This document shows, piece by piece, positions 22,201-32,806 of a stretch of 64,000 nucleotides of DNA. Below the pieces are notes generated by a model that saw only the letters and a list, made by a program, of their open reading frames with translations, ran no database searches and had not been told where the DNA came from. The number at the start of each line of letters is the position of its first letter. Position 1 is the first letter of the stretch. This stretch comes from Takakia lepidozioides (Eukaryota > Streptophyta > Takakiopsida > Takakiales > Takakiaceae), in the NCBI GenBank assembly GCA_030704615.1, contig CM060734.1, forward strand, positions 8,742,001 through 8,806,000. The letters are read 5' to 3'. Made by a program: the position numbers and the translations under genes.

Positions 22201-25200
22201 AACCGCTTCACAAAAGCACTCATTATAGTCCTTCTTGTAGCGGTCATCTCTTTTTGGATGTGACTCTCAACCCCCTTTGCTGTCCTTCTCTCCTCAGGGG
22301 TTGACCTGTAGTATTCCAGTTTGCCACGCTCCCCTGCATCTGCAATGTCTTGCTGCAAGGGAATGCACGAGAGTTGCATCAACCCAAGGGCAAGGGAAAC
22401 AAACAGAAACAAACATGTGGAAGCAGGAATATGGAAAGGGCAGATGAAGGAAGATGTATCTCACCGTGTACATGTACTCCATGAAAGCCTCACGTGTCAA
22501 CGAGTACCACGTTTCCGATGTCTTGGAGCTTTCGCACTTCTTGTACGTCTCTGCTGAAAGGATGGTCTTGAAGTTGGTCAAGGGCATCTGCCCAATCCTT
22601 TGTATCCTATACAGTGTGTGAACCAGACTCGTTTTGACATGCGATGTCTCCGTTCCTCTGCAGAATGATTTCTGAAAGTCAGAATGAAATTCAAGGACTT
22701 TAATCAAAGAACCACGGAACTACAAGTGGAACATGTAGAATGAGAAACCAACCTGTTCACATCATTCATTGCCATCAGAAGACCCATCATGTTCCCCTCA
22801 CAATCCAGCACCATCGATCGAACAGAGTAATGCCACTCTTCCTCCCGTGAGTGCAGCCTCCCAATAACAGCCATCCATGCAAGCAACCGGTGGTTCCCAT
22901 CCCAAACGTGAAACATCTTCCCCGAGAATGCCTGGGTGGAAGGTTTCCTGGAGAGAAGAAGTTCGAAGGATTCGTTCACCTGTCTCCAAATAGGATCCCA
23001 GGAGTCCACGATTGACTCATCCACAAGGAGCTCATTGCCTGTGGAATCCTTTGTACAAACGTAATCTATCCAAATACCCATGAACAAAGCCTCTAGCTTG
23101 AGAATGTCCTTGATGAGGGGTGGTCGAACAACGGGCATGGAAACCATCCTACACAGGGGAATCTTACTTTGCACCACAAGCTGAGAGTTTACCTTCTGAC
23201 CCCCCAGCATCTCAGCGGCTTTGCTTTCATAGAACTCATCGTCAACATCAACAATGATCTCCTTCCCCAGCCCCGAAGGGATCTCCTCCGCCACACTTTG
23301 CATCTTCTCCTGCAGGGTTGTCCATTCAAATTGATATAAGAGTGAGGCATGAGACGATGGTGTTTGAGCATGGGAGACAGGCCATGTGTGGAAGAAAAGG
23401 TGAGCTCAAACAGTGTGCGTTGACGCACACTGTTTGAGCTGCAAGGTAAGTGTTCATTGAACCTCAAAGACATGCCACGTAAGTGTTCATTGAACCTCAA
23501 TGAGAAGCCCTTAGTGGCCGATTTTCAGATGAAAAAAAAAGAAAAAGTGAGCTCAAACAGTGTGCGTTGACGCACACTATTTGGGCTGCAAGGTAAGTGT
23601 TCAGTGAACCTCAGAGACATGCCATGTAAGTGTTCATTGAACCTCAGAGACATGTCAGGTAAGTGTTCATTGAACCTCAAAGAGAAGCCCTTAGTGGCCG
23701 ATTTTCAGATGACAAAGGCAATGACAAGGTGAGCTCAAACAGTGTGCGTTGACGCACACTGTTTGAGCTGCCAGGTAAGTGTTCATTGAACCTCCGAGAC
23801 ATGCCCAATATTGCCGAATTTCATAGGGGAAAAATAGTGACAAGGTGTGCTCAAACAGTGTGCGGCAACGCACACTGTTTGAGCTGCCAGGTAAGTGATG
23901 ATTGATCCTCAAATACAAACCCTATGTGGCCGATTTTTAGATGACAAAGGCAATGACATGGTGAGCTCAAATAGTGTGCGTTGACGCACACTGTTTGAGC
24001 TCACCAGGTAAGTGTTCATTGAACCTCCGAGACATGCCCTGTATTGCCGAATTTCACAGGGGAAAAATAGTGACAAGGTGTGCTCAAACAGTGTGCGGCA
24101 ACGCACACTGTTTGAGCTGCCAGGTAAGTCATGATTGATCCTCAAATACAAACCCTATGTGGCCGATTTTCAGATGACAAAGGCAATGACAAGGTGAGCT
24201 CAAACAGTGTGCGTTGACGCACACTGTTTGAGCTGCCAGGTAAGTGTTCATTGAACCTCAGAGACATGCCATGTATTGCCGAATTTCACAGGGAAAAAAC
24301 AGTGACAAGGTGTGCTCAAACAGTGTGCGGCAACTCACACTGTTTGAGCTCCCAAATAAGTGTTCATCGATCCTCAGAGACATGCCCTATGTGGCCGATT
24401 TTCAAATGAAAAAGGCAATGATAAGGGTAGCTCAAACAGTGTGCGCCAACGCACACTGTTTGAGCTGCCAGGTAAGTGATGATTGATCCTCAAATTCATA
24501 CCCTATGTGGCCGATTTTCAGATGACAAAGGCAATGACAATGTGAGCTCAAACAGTTTGCATTGACGCACACTGTTTGAGCTGCCATGTAAGTGATGATT
24601 GATCCTCAAATACATGCCGTTTGTGGCCGTTTTTCAAATGAAAAAACAATGACAAGGTGGGCTCAAACAGTGGAGAATTGAACTGGGCATAGTGGCCCTA
24701 TCTGGCCGTTTTTCACACTATCAACCAAGTAAAATGCGGGGCTCAAACAGTGTGCGTCAACGCACACTGTTTCAGCATCCAATTCGTGGTGGATTTAACC
24801 TGCCGTAGTTCCCCAATTTGGCCGTTTCGCACATCAACAAGCCAGCAAAATGGAAGGCTCAAACAGTGTGCGTCAACGCACACTGTTTGAGCTTCTTGTT
24901 TGCGGTTGATGCAACTTGGCAGAGATGTCGTGTGTAGACTATGTTCATATCGAAATAGAATCTCAACTTGGGTTCACATCAGCAATGAAGCACAAAGGTG
25001 GGTTTCAAAGATTGAACCTTTTTTTTGGCTGCTCCAGAAGACTCCCCAATCGCCGGGGACCCTTTGCGCTTCGGACTGCTCTCCACGCCTCGCATGTTCT
25101 GGAGCATCTCCCCCATCCTCTCTTCCACTATTAGGTTCTTTGTGAGGCCAGCGTCAACATCATCTTCGGCGTCTGCCTCTCCCTCGGATGCAGTGTCCTC

Positions 25201-25416
25201 CTCATTTGTTCTTGGAACTATGGCAGGCTGCTGTTCTTCTCCGGATTCCTGCTCTTCCATCGCCGAACTTTGCTCTTTGCCCTCTTCTTCCGCCTTTTCC
25301 TCTTCGGCCACTCTTTCCATCCTCATTCTATATCTGGCTCTATTCCTGTTTCTAGAGCTCGTGAAGTATAATGACTTCCTTCTCTTCCTCCTCCGCTGGA
25401 AACAAGGGCTCCCCAC
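19271..25416 (-). CDS. ParB-like / DNA methyltransferase fusion, copy 2
   Basis: Exons on the minus strand: 25416-25018, 23309-22753, 22657-22465, 22352-21910, 21791-21568, 21419-20781, 20695-20357, 20232-19945, 19847-19662 and 19416-19271. Exon 1 encodes a Lys/Arg start and a Glu-rich acidic stretch. Exon 2 carries the ParB/Srx-like core (SKIPLCRMVSMPVVRPPL, then GKMFHVWDGNHRLLAWM). Exon 4 has VKWLQIWN. Exon 7 has FIILDIPDG (motif IV position), FDERYW and SDAGVLVLIQ. Exon 8 has RSPTFIQTIVECC and RVLDLSMGTG (motifs X and I). Exon 9 has ASARHLFGIEGD (motif II). Fold and motif order are those of beta-class DNA methyltransferases, acting in the nucleus if active. Damage: a one-base slip in an 8-T run (22148-22155), a frameshift near 21365 and an in-frame TGA at 21171. 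It lacks the intron that copies 1 and 3 have before (T/V)(R/K)WLQIW. Confidence 0.6.
23403..24893. repeat. array of 12 near-perfect palindromes
   Basis: Twelve inverted repeats lie about 85-165 bp apart, starting near 23403, 23550, 23732, 23849, 23964, 24081, 24196, 24313, 24429, 24544, 24740 and 24857, with a half copy at 24661. The first has perfect 17-bp arms AGCTCAAACAGTGTGCG and CGCACACTGTTTGAGCT around TTGA. Others have a GCAA, CCAA or TCAA loop. The spacers are also conserved: AGGTAAGTGTTCATTGAACC, then GTGGCCGATTTTCAGATGAC and GGCAATGACAAGGTG. The array fills the first intron (25017-23310) of the methyltransferase gene. Most arm changes are rare and a few are one-sided. Confidence 0.95.
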
Positions 25417-26285
25417 GATGCCTCTAGAGCTCTCCAGTTTGACGTTTGCAACAAGGGTTGCTATTGCATGTAACCAAAATCAAAATTGGACATTGTCAAC
25501 CGTATTTGGATGCGGGTGTTGTTATTGTGTGTGAACGGAATTCATCCATTTTGGCGTCTTGTAATTAAGAAATAAAGTGCTAGAAAATATGTACATCCGT
25601 TGCATGTACTTGTGATATATGTCAGATGTACTTCGTCGCCTGCCAATATATGGCGGCCTTCTTGCATGGTTTCAAATTCGGAAGTGCCGTAGAAATCTAA
25701 TGCTAGTTCAATTTGGAGCAGTTCTTGCAGATTCGCCATAAATGTTGTGCTTCACATATGCATCCACGTGTGTCGTACTGCCTGCCCTGTGCTTTACATT
25801 TTGCCGTCATCGTCGCCATGGGGTCATTCGGTATAAAGGGTTGTGTCGGAAATGATCTTGTGTTGCACACATCCGTGCGAGGTGACTCTTGGAGTGTCAG
25901 TGTTTGTGCTGTGCTCTTCTGGCACGACACAACCTCATTACATTCGGGGTCTTCCTGTTTACTGCTCTCCAGGGTTGTTGCCGTCTTTCCATAAAGGATG
26001 GTTTCATGTCATGTTCAGGGTTTGTTTTTCATCCAAAAACAGCACGGCTTCTTGTGGCTTCCTGTATTTGAAAACAGTTTTTCTAGTTGGTGTCTCTCAG
26101 CGTGGTTGTCTGCGAAGTTCTGTGCATGTCATTCCTGCATCCTTTTGATGCATCGCCCGCAGCCTTTGGGTTAGTGCTACCCTTGTTGACCTCAATTTTT
26201 TGTGGTGGATCCCCTTTCGAGAATTGCGGGCTATCAGTTCGGGGATTCCGTTGTGAAACGAAAGTTTCGATCAGCGTAGGAAAAC
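25417..26285. promoter_or_regulatory. divergent promoter region (inferred)
   Basis: This 0.87-kb gap separates the starts of the methyltransferase (-) and the transposase (+). It contains only short frames. It must hold the promoters of both if both are expressed, but I see no decisive TATA box. Position alone supports the call. Confidence 0.3.
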
Positions 26286-28833
26286 ATGTCCAGGGAGAGA
26301 GATAGACTAGCCCGATTTCATTCCAATGCAGATAGTCTTCCACTGACTGCCACTGCAGACGACGATAGGTTTGCAGTTGTTCATGAGGATGAGCTGGTTA
26401 CAGTGTTCCCACTGGAATTGGGTTCTCTGCTTGTTCAAAAAGAGGTGTATGACGAGGATGGGAATTTGGATTCTGGACATTTGGAGAAACATTGGTTGGC
26501 GAGTGTGGAAGGAAGTGGAGAGTCATTCCAGGCACATACCGTGTCCTTGGAAAAGAGAGAAGACAATCAGCAAGATCAGTCATTACCCCTGGAACTGCAG
26601 CATCGGTCGTGCAACAAAAGGGCACAGTTCATGTGAAACAAGAGGTGAGCACATCCACTACATTCGTGACTCTTTCAGACTCGTCCTCGGAGGATGTTTC
26701 TGAGATTCCTCCGCCAGTGCAGACTCCATTCTTGGATGAATCCGAATTGCAAGAGATAACGAGTGTCATTCCAAAATTGAAAGCCCTCGCAGGGGTGCCT
26801 GGGTGCAAGAGCGAGATGCGTTTTGTTGATTGGGAGTCCCTTCGTGTGCAGCGGGTTCAATACGTGCCAGCAGAGTTTGATGGGGACATCTTGTTTGAGC
26901 TCAACCCTCCCACGTCTTCCAATGGACTGGCTGGGCTTCTGCAGGGCATGGACAAGAAACATGACGTTGGTGCAGGACAAAAACGTCAAACATCCACAAC
27001 GACATTGGATTGAAATTTCGAAGGTCGGTTTGCGTTGGGCATTGCAAGTGCCTGAATATATCTTGCCCTCGCTTGAGAAACAGCGCTCAACCAAACGAAA
27101 GTGAGTGGGAAGGTGTGCCCTTGAATCCTTTCACCCCAGGACTTGCCCCTCCCAAGACCAATACTTTTGTTTGCAGGTTCTGCAAACTTTCCCGTCCTGT
27201 GTTTCTGTGTGCCACGCTCGTATGTACCAGGTGGCACACCGATGCAAGACAATGACTCGTGCCTGCATTCATATGGGTGCACACGAGCATCCTGTGTCCA
27301 AAGGAAGTTGCAGGGATAGCGTGGACATCGCTAGAAATCTGCTGAAGCAGGAGTTCCACAATGCCCTTTGTGCAACATCTTCCGCTATAGCGCTTGCAGT
27401 TAGCAAGGCTTTCCTGGAAAAACACATATTGGGTGAAGGGGATTCGACACAACCAATGCTGGATGCAGATTCGCTTGATACAGTGATGAACCATTTCTCC
27501 GTGTTGAGCTCTCCCAATATTCGAAACCAGGTGAATGCACTCAGAGTCGGCACAGGCACTGCTGGATTCATGGACAACATTATGGACCTCAAACGGAGAA
27601 GTCGCTATGAATTCATTCAAAACAATATCTTCCCTGGCCAAGGCTCATCCAAGGTGTATTTGTTCAAGATGTCCGCAGTGGGCGAAGGCAGTGGTGTGAG
27701 CATTGTCCGCCGAATGCAACCTGGAGGAGATTTGGCTAAATGTTGGTTGATGTTTGATCACTGCAAACGGGTGAAGGGTTGGACAACCATGGCATGCCAT
27801 GTGTATGATCCAGCGTACCAGCGTGTGCTCTCAATAGCAATTTGTGATACGCAGTCGGAGGACACTGAATCCCAGATGCTCATGTGGAATTCGTTCCTGG
27901 CCGTCATGCAGCGCAATGGAATACAGAACACAAATTTTGCGGGCTTCATGGCTGATAGTGCACAGGCAAATTTCAATGCAGTGTGGTGCGTGTTTGGTTC
28001 GGGGGATCCTAAGGTCCCAATGGAAAATAGGGAGCGCACATGCCTCTTCCATTGGAGTCAATCTCTGGCACGTCATACAAAGCGGTGCATTCGCCCTGAC
28101 CTTCAGTTGGAGCACATAAGGCTCTGTCTCAAGTACAAAAATGCCAACTCAATGGGAGAAGCTGAGAGCACTTACCAAGCAATCCGGGCTTGGTGGTTCT
28201 CCTCTGGTGCTGCTACTGGTATCTACCTGAAGGAGTTGGAGGACTGGTTGGTTTTCTGGCACTTTAGATATAGACAGTGGGGAGCTTTCATGACGACGGT
28301 AAGCCTCTTGAATCCCAAAATCAGAAATTTTGCATCGTGCCTTTTCATTTGGGGTTCTTGGATTGTCGCTTGCAGAACCTCTTCCATTTCCTTTCCTTCC
28401 TCACATTTCCATGCAATGCCTCATGCAGGACATGTCCTTGGAGGACTTGGCCGACATGCCATCCTGTAATTTGGCGGAGACTGTTCATAACGCTTGGATG
28501 CAGCAATCTACCAAAGCAGGTCGTGACTTGTATGTGGCCACTGCTGATGACATGGTGCGGGCACTTACACAACAAACCAGGTACCGCAATTTTATGATGG
28601 GACGGGGTGGAGGCAAGGGCCCCGGTACGACTTTGTTGATGCTAAGGGCTGCGAGTAGGTCCGGAGACCCATCCAAGATGGCCAGAGCTCTGAACAGGTG
28701 CACTGAAGGCTCCCCTTTGCAATCCAGGCTCCCTCATTTGGAAGGCAAGGAAAGATTTGGATCATGCAAAAGGAAATTGAACACTCTTCCAGGGTCAGAT
28801 GGAGATTCCCATCGCCCAGACAGGGTAGCGTGA
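26286..28833 (+). CDS. Mutator-like (MULE) transposase
   Basis: The start ATG is at 26286. The N-terminal frame 26286-about 26495 continues, after a one-base shift, as WRVIPGTYRVLGKERRQ to 27013. A zinc-finger block follows: CKTMTRACIHMGAHEHPV, the CxnC...HxH arrangement of the GCM/FLYWCH-like finger of MULEs. The DDE-like core is in 27640-28298: LMFDHCKRVKGW (first D), GFMADSAQANFNAVW (second D), CLFHWSQSLARHTKRC (the C..H motif of MULEs) and GEAESTYQAIRAWW (candidate E). An intron 28299-28428 (GTAAGC to ATGCAG) joins to 28429-28833, ending TGA. The frame breaks near 26495 and 27010-27230 may be an intron and one mutation each. It would cut and paste the element in the nucleus. The 9-bp target duplication fits this family. 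Confidence 0.7.
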
Positions 28834-29151
28834 GCGGCACAAATCTGCTGGAGAAGCAGGTCCTATAGGCGAGGATTGCAAGAAGAGGGCCTATTACCGT
28901 GGACAAAACAAAGGGGGCCACCATGCACCATGTCTGCAATGCCTGCACAAAAAGAGGAATATGAAAATATGGCAGAATTGAGCTCAGAATGATTGACACA
29001 CTTTATTTCAATTCACAGATAGACGCTTACAATGAATGGCATGTACATTTGCCCTGGTTCCGTGAACGAAATGTATGTGTTGTCCTAAATGCAAAGTCTT
29101 CACACGGTAACCTAGAAACCAGCATGGAAAGCGGGCATGGCTCGTATGTGT

Positions 29152-30147
29152 TCAAAGAGAATTTGGCGGAGCCCTACGTGAGGTGTCCCGCTGCAGAAGG
29201 GTGATGACTTCTCTGTAGCCTAGTGTGGCTTGGTGAATGAATTGGTCTCTCTTACCGTCGCAACACATAATTACAAGGTATATGTAATATTGATGCTTGC
29301 AGGGGACCCACTTCCCTCTCATGCCGAGAGCGCCCTCACGCATCGTTACAAAATCCGGACAAGTGCAAGTAGGGAAATTCCCCACGGTAACCTGATATTC
29401 TTTGTCATGAAGAACTGAGCCAATAGACAGCACTGTGTAAATCCGTCCATACCCCGGGGCAGGGACTTCAGTGATACGAGCCACCCGAGCCTGCAAAATT
29501 CTAGCCGATTCCATCTTGCATTCGTGATCTGCACCCGAAGCGACACGGCGCACTGTTTTTCCATCTCTTTTTGTTGGGTGGGAGTCGGCACTGGGTGGAG
29601 GCATTGCCAGAGCTTGTGGCACATCTGTGCCGACAGTGCACAAGGGCACCACTCGGGATCATGCAAGACAAAACCCTCCCTCCTCCAGCATGCTTATCTC
29701 AGTTGTTGACAGCGACGTTCCAAGTTTCACAGGCCAAATTGCGGGGGAAGGGGGTTTCATTATCACCGAAGGATGAACTGTTCCCTTGACGCATCGTGCC
29801 ATATCGTCTGGGTAGAACCAGAACTTGTGGTCCTTTGACTCCCCACTATGATAAGGTCGGAACAACCCTGTGAATGTTGGAGCTGGAGTCCCCCTGGAGC
29901 CTTTGCATATTTTTGATTTGCATTTCTTGAAAGAGGGGGTCCGAATTGCAATGCAAGCAACTCTAGATCCTGGTGGGGTGCGTTCTATATGCCACTCACT
30001 ATCAATGCAATCAGATTCCTGCACCATGGCCACCACCTCCTCCAATGGGATTCCTGCTGCTGTGCTTGCATGTTCTGCACCTGCTCCACAGGAGGAGGAC
30101 CCACCTAGGAAGGGGCCGGCACACGACTTAGTCTGCACTGGAGACAC
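29152..30147 (-). CDS. SWIM zinc-finger protein of the transposon
   Basis: Two minus-strand frames follow each other: 30147-29659 (FWFYPDDMARCVKGTVHPSV, IWPVKLGTSL) and 29652-29152 (PGYGRIYTVLSIGSV, FPTCTCPDFV, WVPCKHQYYIY). The last part has the SWIM signature CxC...CxH (CTC...CKH), a zinc-binding fold normally found at the C-terminus of MULE transposases and thought to help bind DNA or partners. Here it is on the strand opposite to the transposase and converges on it, with 318 bp between their stops. The frame change near 29655 looks like a single-base shift or a short unspliced intron. It is probably a separate partner of the transposase. Confidence 0.6.
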
Positions 30148-30201
30148 CTTTGAGCTCAGCTCCCAGGCTCACGGGGCTGGGCTCACGCCGTAGCTACGCT
30201 G

Positions 30202-30210
30202 GCTTTTTAG
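30202..30210. repeat. 9-bp target-site duplication, right (MULE)
   Basis: GCTTTTTAG, identical to 18580-18588. The gypsy LTR continues directly after it (GACTATATGCTAGG). Confidence 0.9.
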
Positions 30211-30655
30211 GACTATATGCTAGGAAATGTGGTTGGACAGCGAAGTATGTTGTGGCACGATGCGTAGGTGCACGACAACTGTCATGGTTTTAGTCATGGT
30301 TAATTACAAATAGTTATTTCTAACTAATTAGGACTTTATACATTTATATTTGTATTTTGTGGGCATTGGGACTTCATTTGGTTCCATGTGCCAAGTGAGG
30401 TGGCGAACCTCACTTGGGACGTGGAGAGGTTCATCGCTACCTCTAGTCGAGCCTCTCGAGGCCTCTCTCGCCGCCATAGCTCTAGTACTTGAGATGGAGT
30501 GTGGGTGAGGTCTATATGCTGGAGTCCTTTAGCAAATGTGTCATTGGCTTGACTTACATAAAGTGATAGAGTGGGTTCATTTTTTTTCATCTTTCTTATC
30601 CTTAGAAGAAGACATGCTTACATCTATGAGTGCAAGGTGTTAGCATAATTAGCAC
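30211..30655 (+). repeat. gypsy A 3' LTR, continuation
   Basis: It matches 43251-43660 (copy B LTR) closely. It stops at GTTAGCATAATTAGCACT, where a second LTR start (TGTGGCATAGC) begins at 30656, so gypsy B appears to have inserted into the LTR of gypsy A. Confidence 0.8.
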
Positions 30656-30731
30656 TTGTGGCATAGCTTTCTAGGACTATATGCTAGGAAGTGTGGTTGG
30701 ACAGGTGGCACGATGCTTAGGTGCACGACAC

Positions 30732-32510
30732 TTTCTTCGTGCACAAGTCTCTTTTCTTTTTTCCTCCTCTCTTTGACATTGGCCTCCTTACACTCTCTTT
30801 CTCTTTATTTTCCTCTCTTTCTCTTTTCGTGCGTCGGCGCTCCGCTCATGCGCGTTGGCGGACCAGCGCCGCCTCCACCCCACCATGTCCTTGTCCAAAC
30901 GCCAAAGGACGCTCGATGAGGATGGAGACTCGCCTTCACCCTCGCCTCACCCCGGGTCTTCACTGCTTTTCCTTCCTGTCCTTACCTTTCAACATGCTTT
31001 TCCCTTGCATCAGTACTCCATGAGAAGTATTGATATTAAATCCAGCGCGATCAAGTTACTATCATGCAAACTCGATGCATCTCTGAGGAGGCTCTGCAAC
31101 AATTACTCGCAACTTGAGACAAGGACTGGGAGAAGAGGCTTGCAGACCGAAACTTGGACTTAGAGAAGTCGCTGGAGGGGGAAGTGAAAACCACACAAAG
31201 TTTTCACAGAAATACGACTTTCTAAACTGGAGGAGGAAGTGATCCTCACAGAGAGGGGCTTTTCAGTTCCCCTCACGGCAAGCATTCATCAACAGGTGGA
31301 AACCCTTAGTAAAGAGCTGGAAACCCACAAAGCTGCAAAGTCTACAATGGCCCGAGAGCTCCAAGATCATAAGGTGGAGGCTTCCTCTTGGGCCAATATA
31401 GTCAAGGGCAGCACATCCAACAACAGTTCCCACTCTTTAGAGGAGACAGTCTTGGCCACTTTGTGCAAGGAATAGCAACGGGCTTTCAAAGTCCTTAACA
31501 TCCGGGTCACTGGCAAGCTGGGGACTCTTGCAGGGTGACCCTCTTGGAGCGGCCACCACCCTCATCTAACAAAACCTTGCTTTACCACGGGGAACGAGTG
31601 GCATTGAACGAGCTTGGCGTGCAGGAACTTCGAAGCAAAGAACTTTGGATGCATTTTTTCAAGACAAACTAATAACTATTTTTCATCCCTCTTATGGATG
31701 ACCAGCTAGGACCACCTCATAAAGTCAAACAATAATTTTGGTCAAAGGAAAAATAAGAAATCAAATAATTCAGTCGCCGCAAGTGCCGTTGACCTTGAAA
31801 TTCGGTGCCATCGCTAATCTTAACCAAAAATCACCAAACTTGGTGATAAATTGTGGTTAGGTCTTTTGTAATAGCTTGTAAATTTACAGGTCCATCGGAA
31901 TTAAAAATATTCTCCAAACGCCGTTCTGCATTGAATCGTCGTGAAGGAAGTCTGATGCTTCCTTGGAAAATGTCCTAATGGTGGTGCCTCCGTGGGTCTT
32001 TGACCTTGCCACAATGGCAGTCCCCCAAATATAATTAAATGAATAAATTTAATAATTTTTTGGAATATTTAAATATGTTGATATGTTTATTTAGCTAAGG
32101 TTTTTTTTTTGGTGGCCTTTTGAGGCTACGATGCTATTTTTTATTCTTTTTTCTTAGAGTATGTGACATTTGTTTTTACCCCATTTTATTTTTATTTATT
32201 TTATATGAAACTGACAATGTAGGCCCGCGTTGGCGTCAGGTTCGACATGACCTAATGCATTCTGACGTCATGTCAGTGTACAACCCTGATCTGTGAGCAG
32301 ACAATTCTTATAAAAGAAACCTTAATTTGACAAATTACTCATGAAGCCAGTGTGACTGTCTCTTAGGCACAAACCCGCAATGTGCCATCTACTTGAGGTA
32401 GTGGGGGACTTACTGCGAGCGAGAGAGGAAGAAAATTGAATGCAAAAAGAGGGAAAATGAGATGGTAGACATTTGTTAGCCTTGGGCGTAAAGATGAATA
32501 TTTAAATACG
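30732..32510 (+). mobile_element. LINE-like insertion with ORF1-type coiled coil
   Basis: It splits the gypsy B LTR between GGTGCACGACA and GTCATGGTTTTG, which are adjacent in the copy at 43311-43324. The frames 30855-31163 and 31200-31475 read as a Pro/Ser-rich start and a charged heptad region (IHQQVETLSKELETHK, ARELQDHKVEASSWANIV), followed by VLNIRVTG, which resembles the entry to the RNA-binding part of LINE ORF1 proteins. The remaining 31500-32510 is AT-rich without a gene. Target duplications are not clear. Confidence 0.4.
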
Positions 32511-32796
32511 TGTCATGGTTTTGTTTGTGATGAGTTAGAAATAGTTATTTCTAGCTAATTAGGACTTTATACATTGATATTTGTATTTTGTGGGCATTGG
32601 GACTTCATTTGGTTCCATGTGCCAAGTGAGGTGACGAACCTCATTTGAAACGTGGAGAGGTTATCTCCACGTGAGACGTAGGCAGGCTCGTCTTTTTCTA
32701 GTCGAGCCTTACGAGGCCTCTCTCGCCGCCATAGCTCTAGTACTTGAGATGGAGAGTGGTGAGGTCTGTATGGTGGAGTCCTTTAGCAAAGGTTGA

Positions 32797-32806
32797 CTTA
32801 TATAAC
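32797..32806 (+). promoter_or_regulatory. candidate LTR TATA box
   Basis: TTATATAACG occurs in the gypsy LTR before a conserved GTGATAGAGTGGGTTCA. The same stretch is in the copies at 30545-30575 and 43617-43640, though the TATA itself is altered there. It is a plausible core promoter of the element. Confidence 0.35.

Larger units (their letters stand above)
18589..30201. mobile_element. 11.6-kb Mutator-like transposon carrying a ParB-methyltransferase gene
   Basis: Borders are set by a 9-bp target duplication and by the LTR continuing on both sides. Left end GGGGGTGCTATTCCGTGAGC and reverse-complemented right end CAGCGTAGCTACGGCGTGAG are imperfect inverted repeats. Both are followed by a cluster of GTGAGCC words (18601-18663 and about 30150-30190). 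A 9-bp duplication is typical of the Mutator superfamily and agrees with the MULE-type transposase inside. Gene order left to right: unknown frame (-), ParB-methyltransferase (-), palindrome array in its first intron, divergent transposase (+), SWIM protein (-). All three genes show some damage, so this copy may no longer move by itself. Confidence 0.85.

Noticed and set aside
23189-24486. Minus- and plus-strand frames over the hairpin array
   Set aside because: The peptides simply repeat the array unit (SSNSVRQRTLFEL) and have no domain.
23403-24893. CRISPR-like regular array
   Set aside because: The repeats are palindromes with spacers of about 80 bp that are conserved with each other, the setting is an intron of a eukaryotic gene, and no cas-like gene is present.
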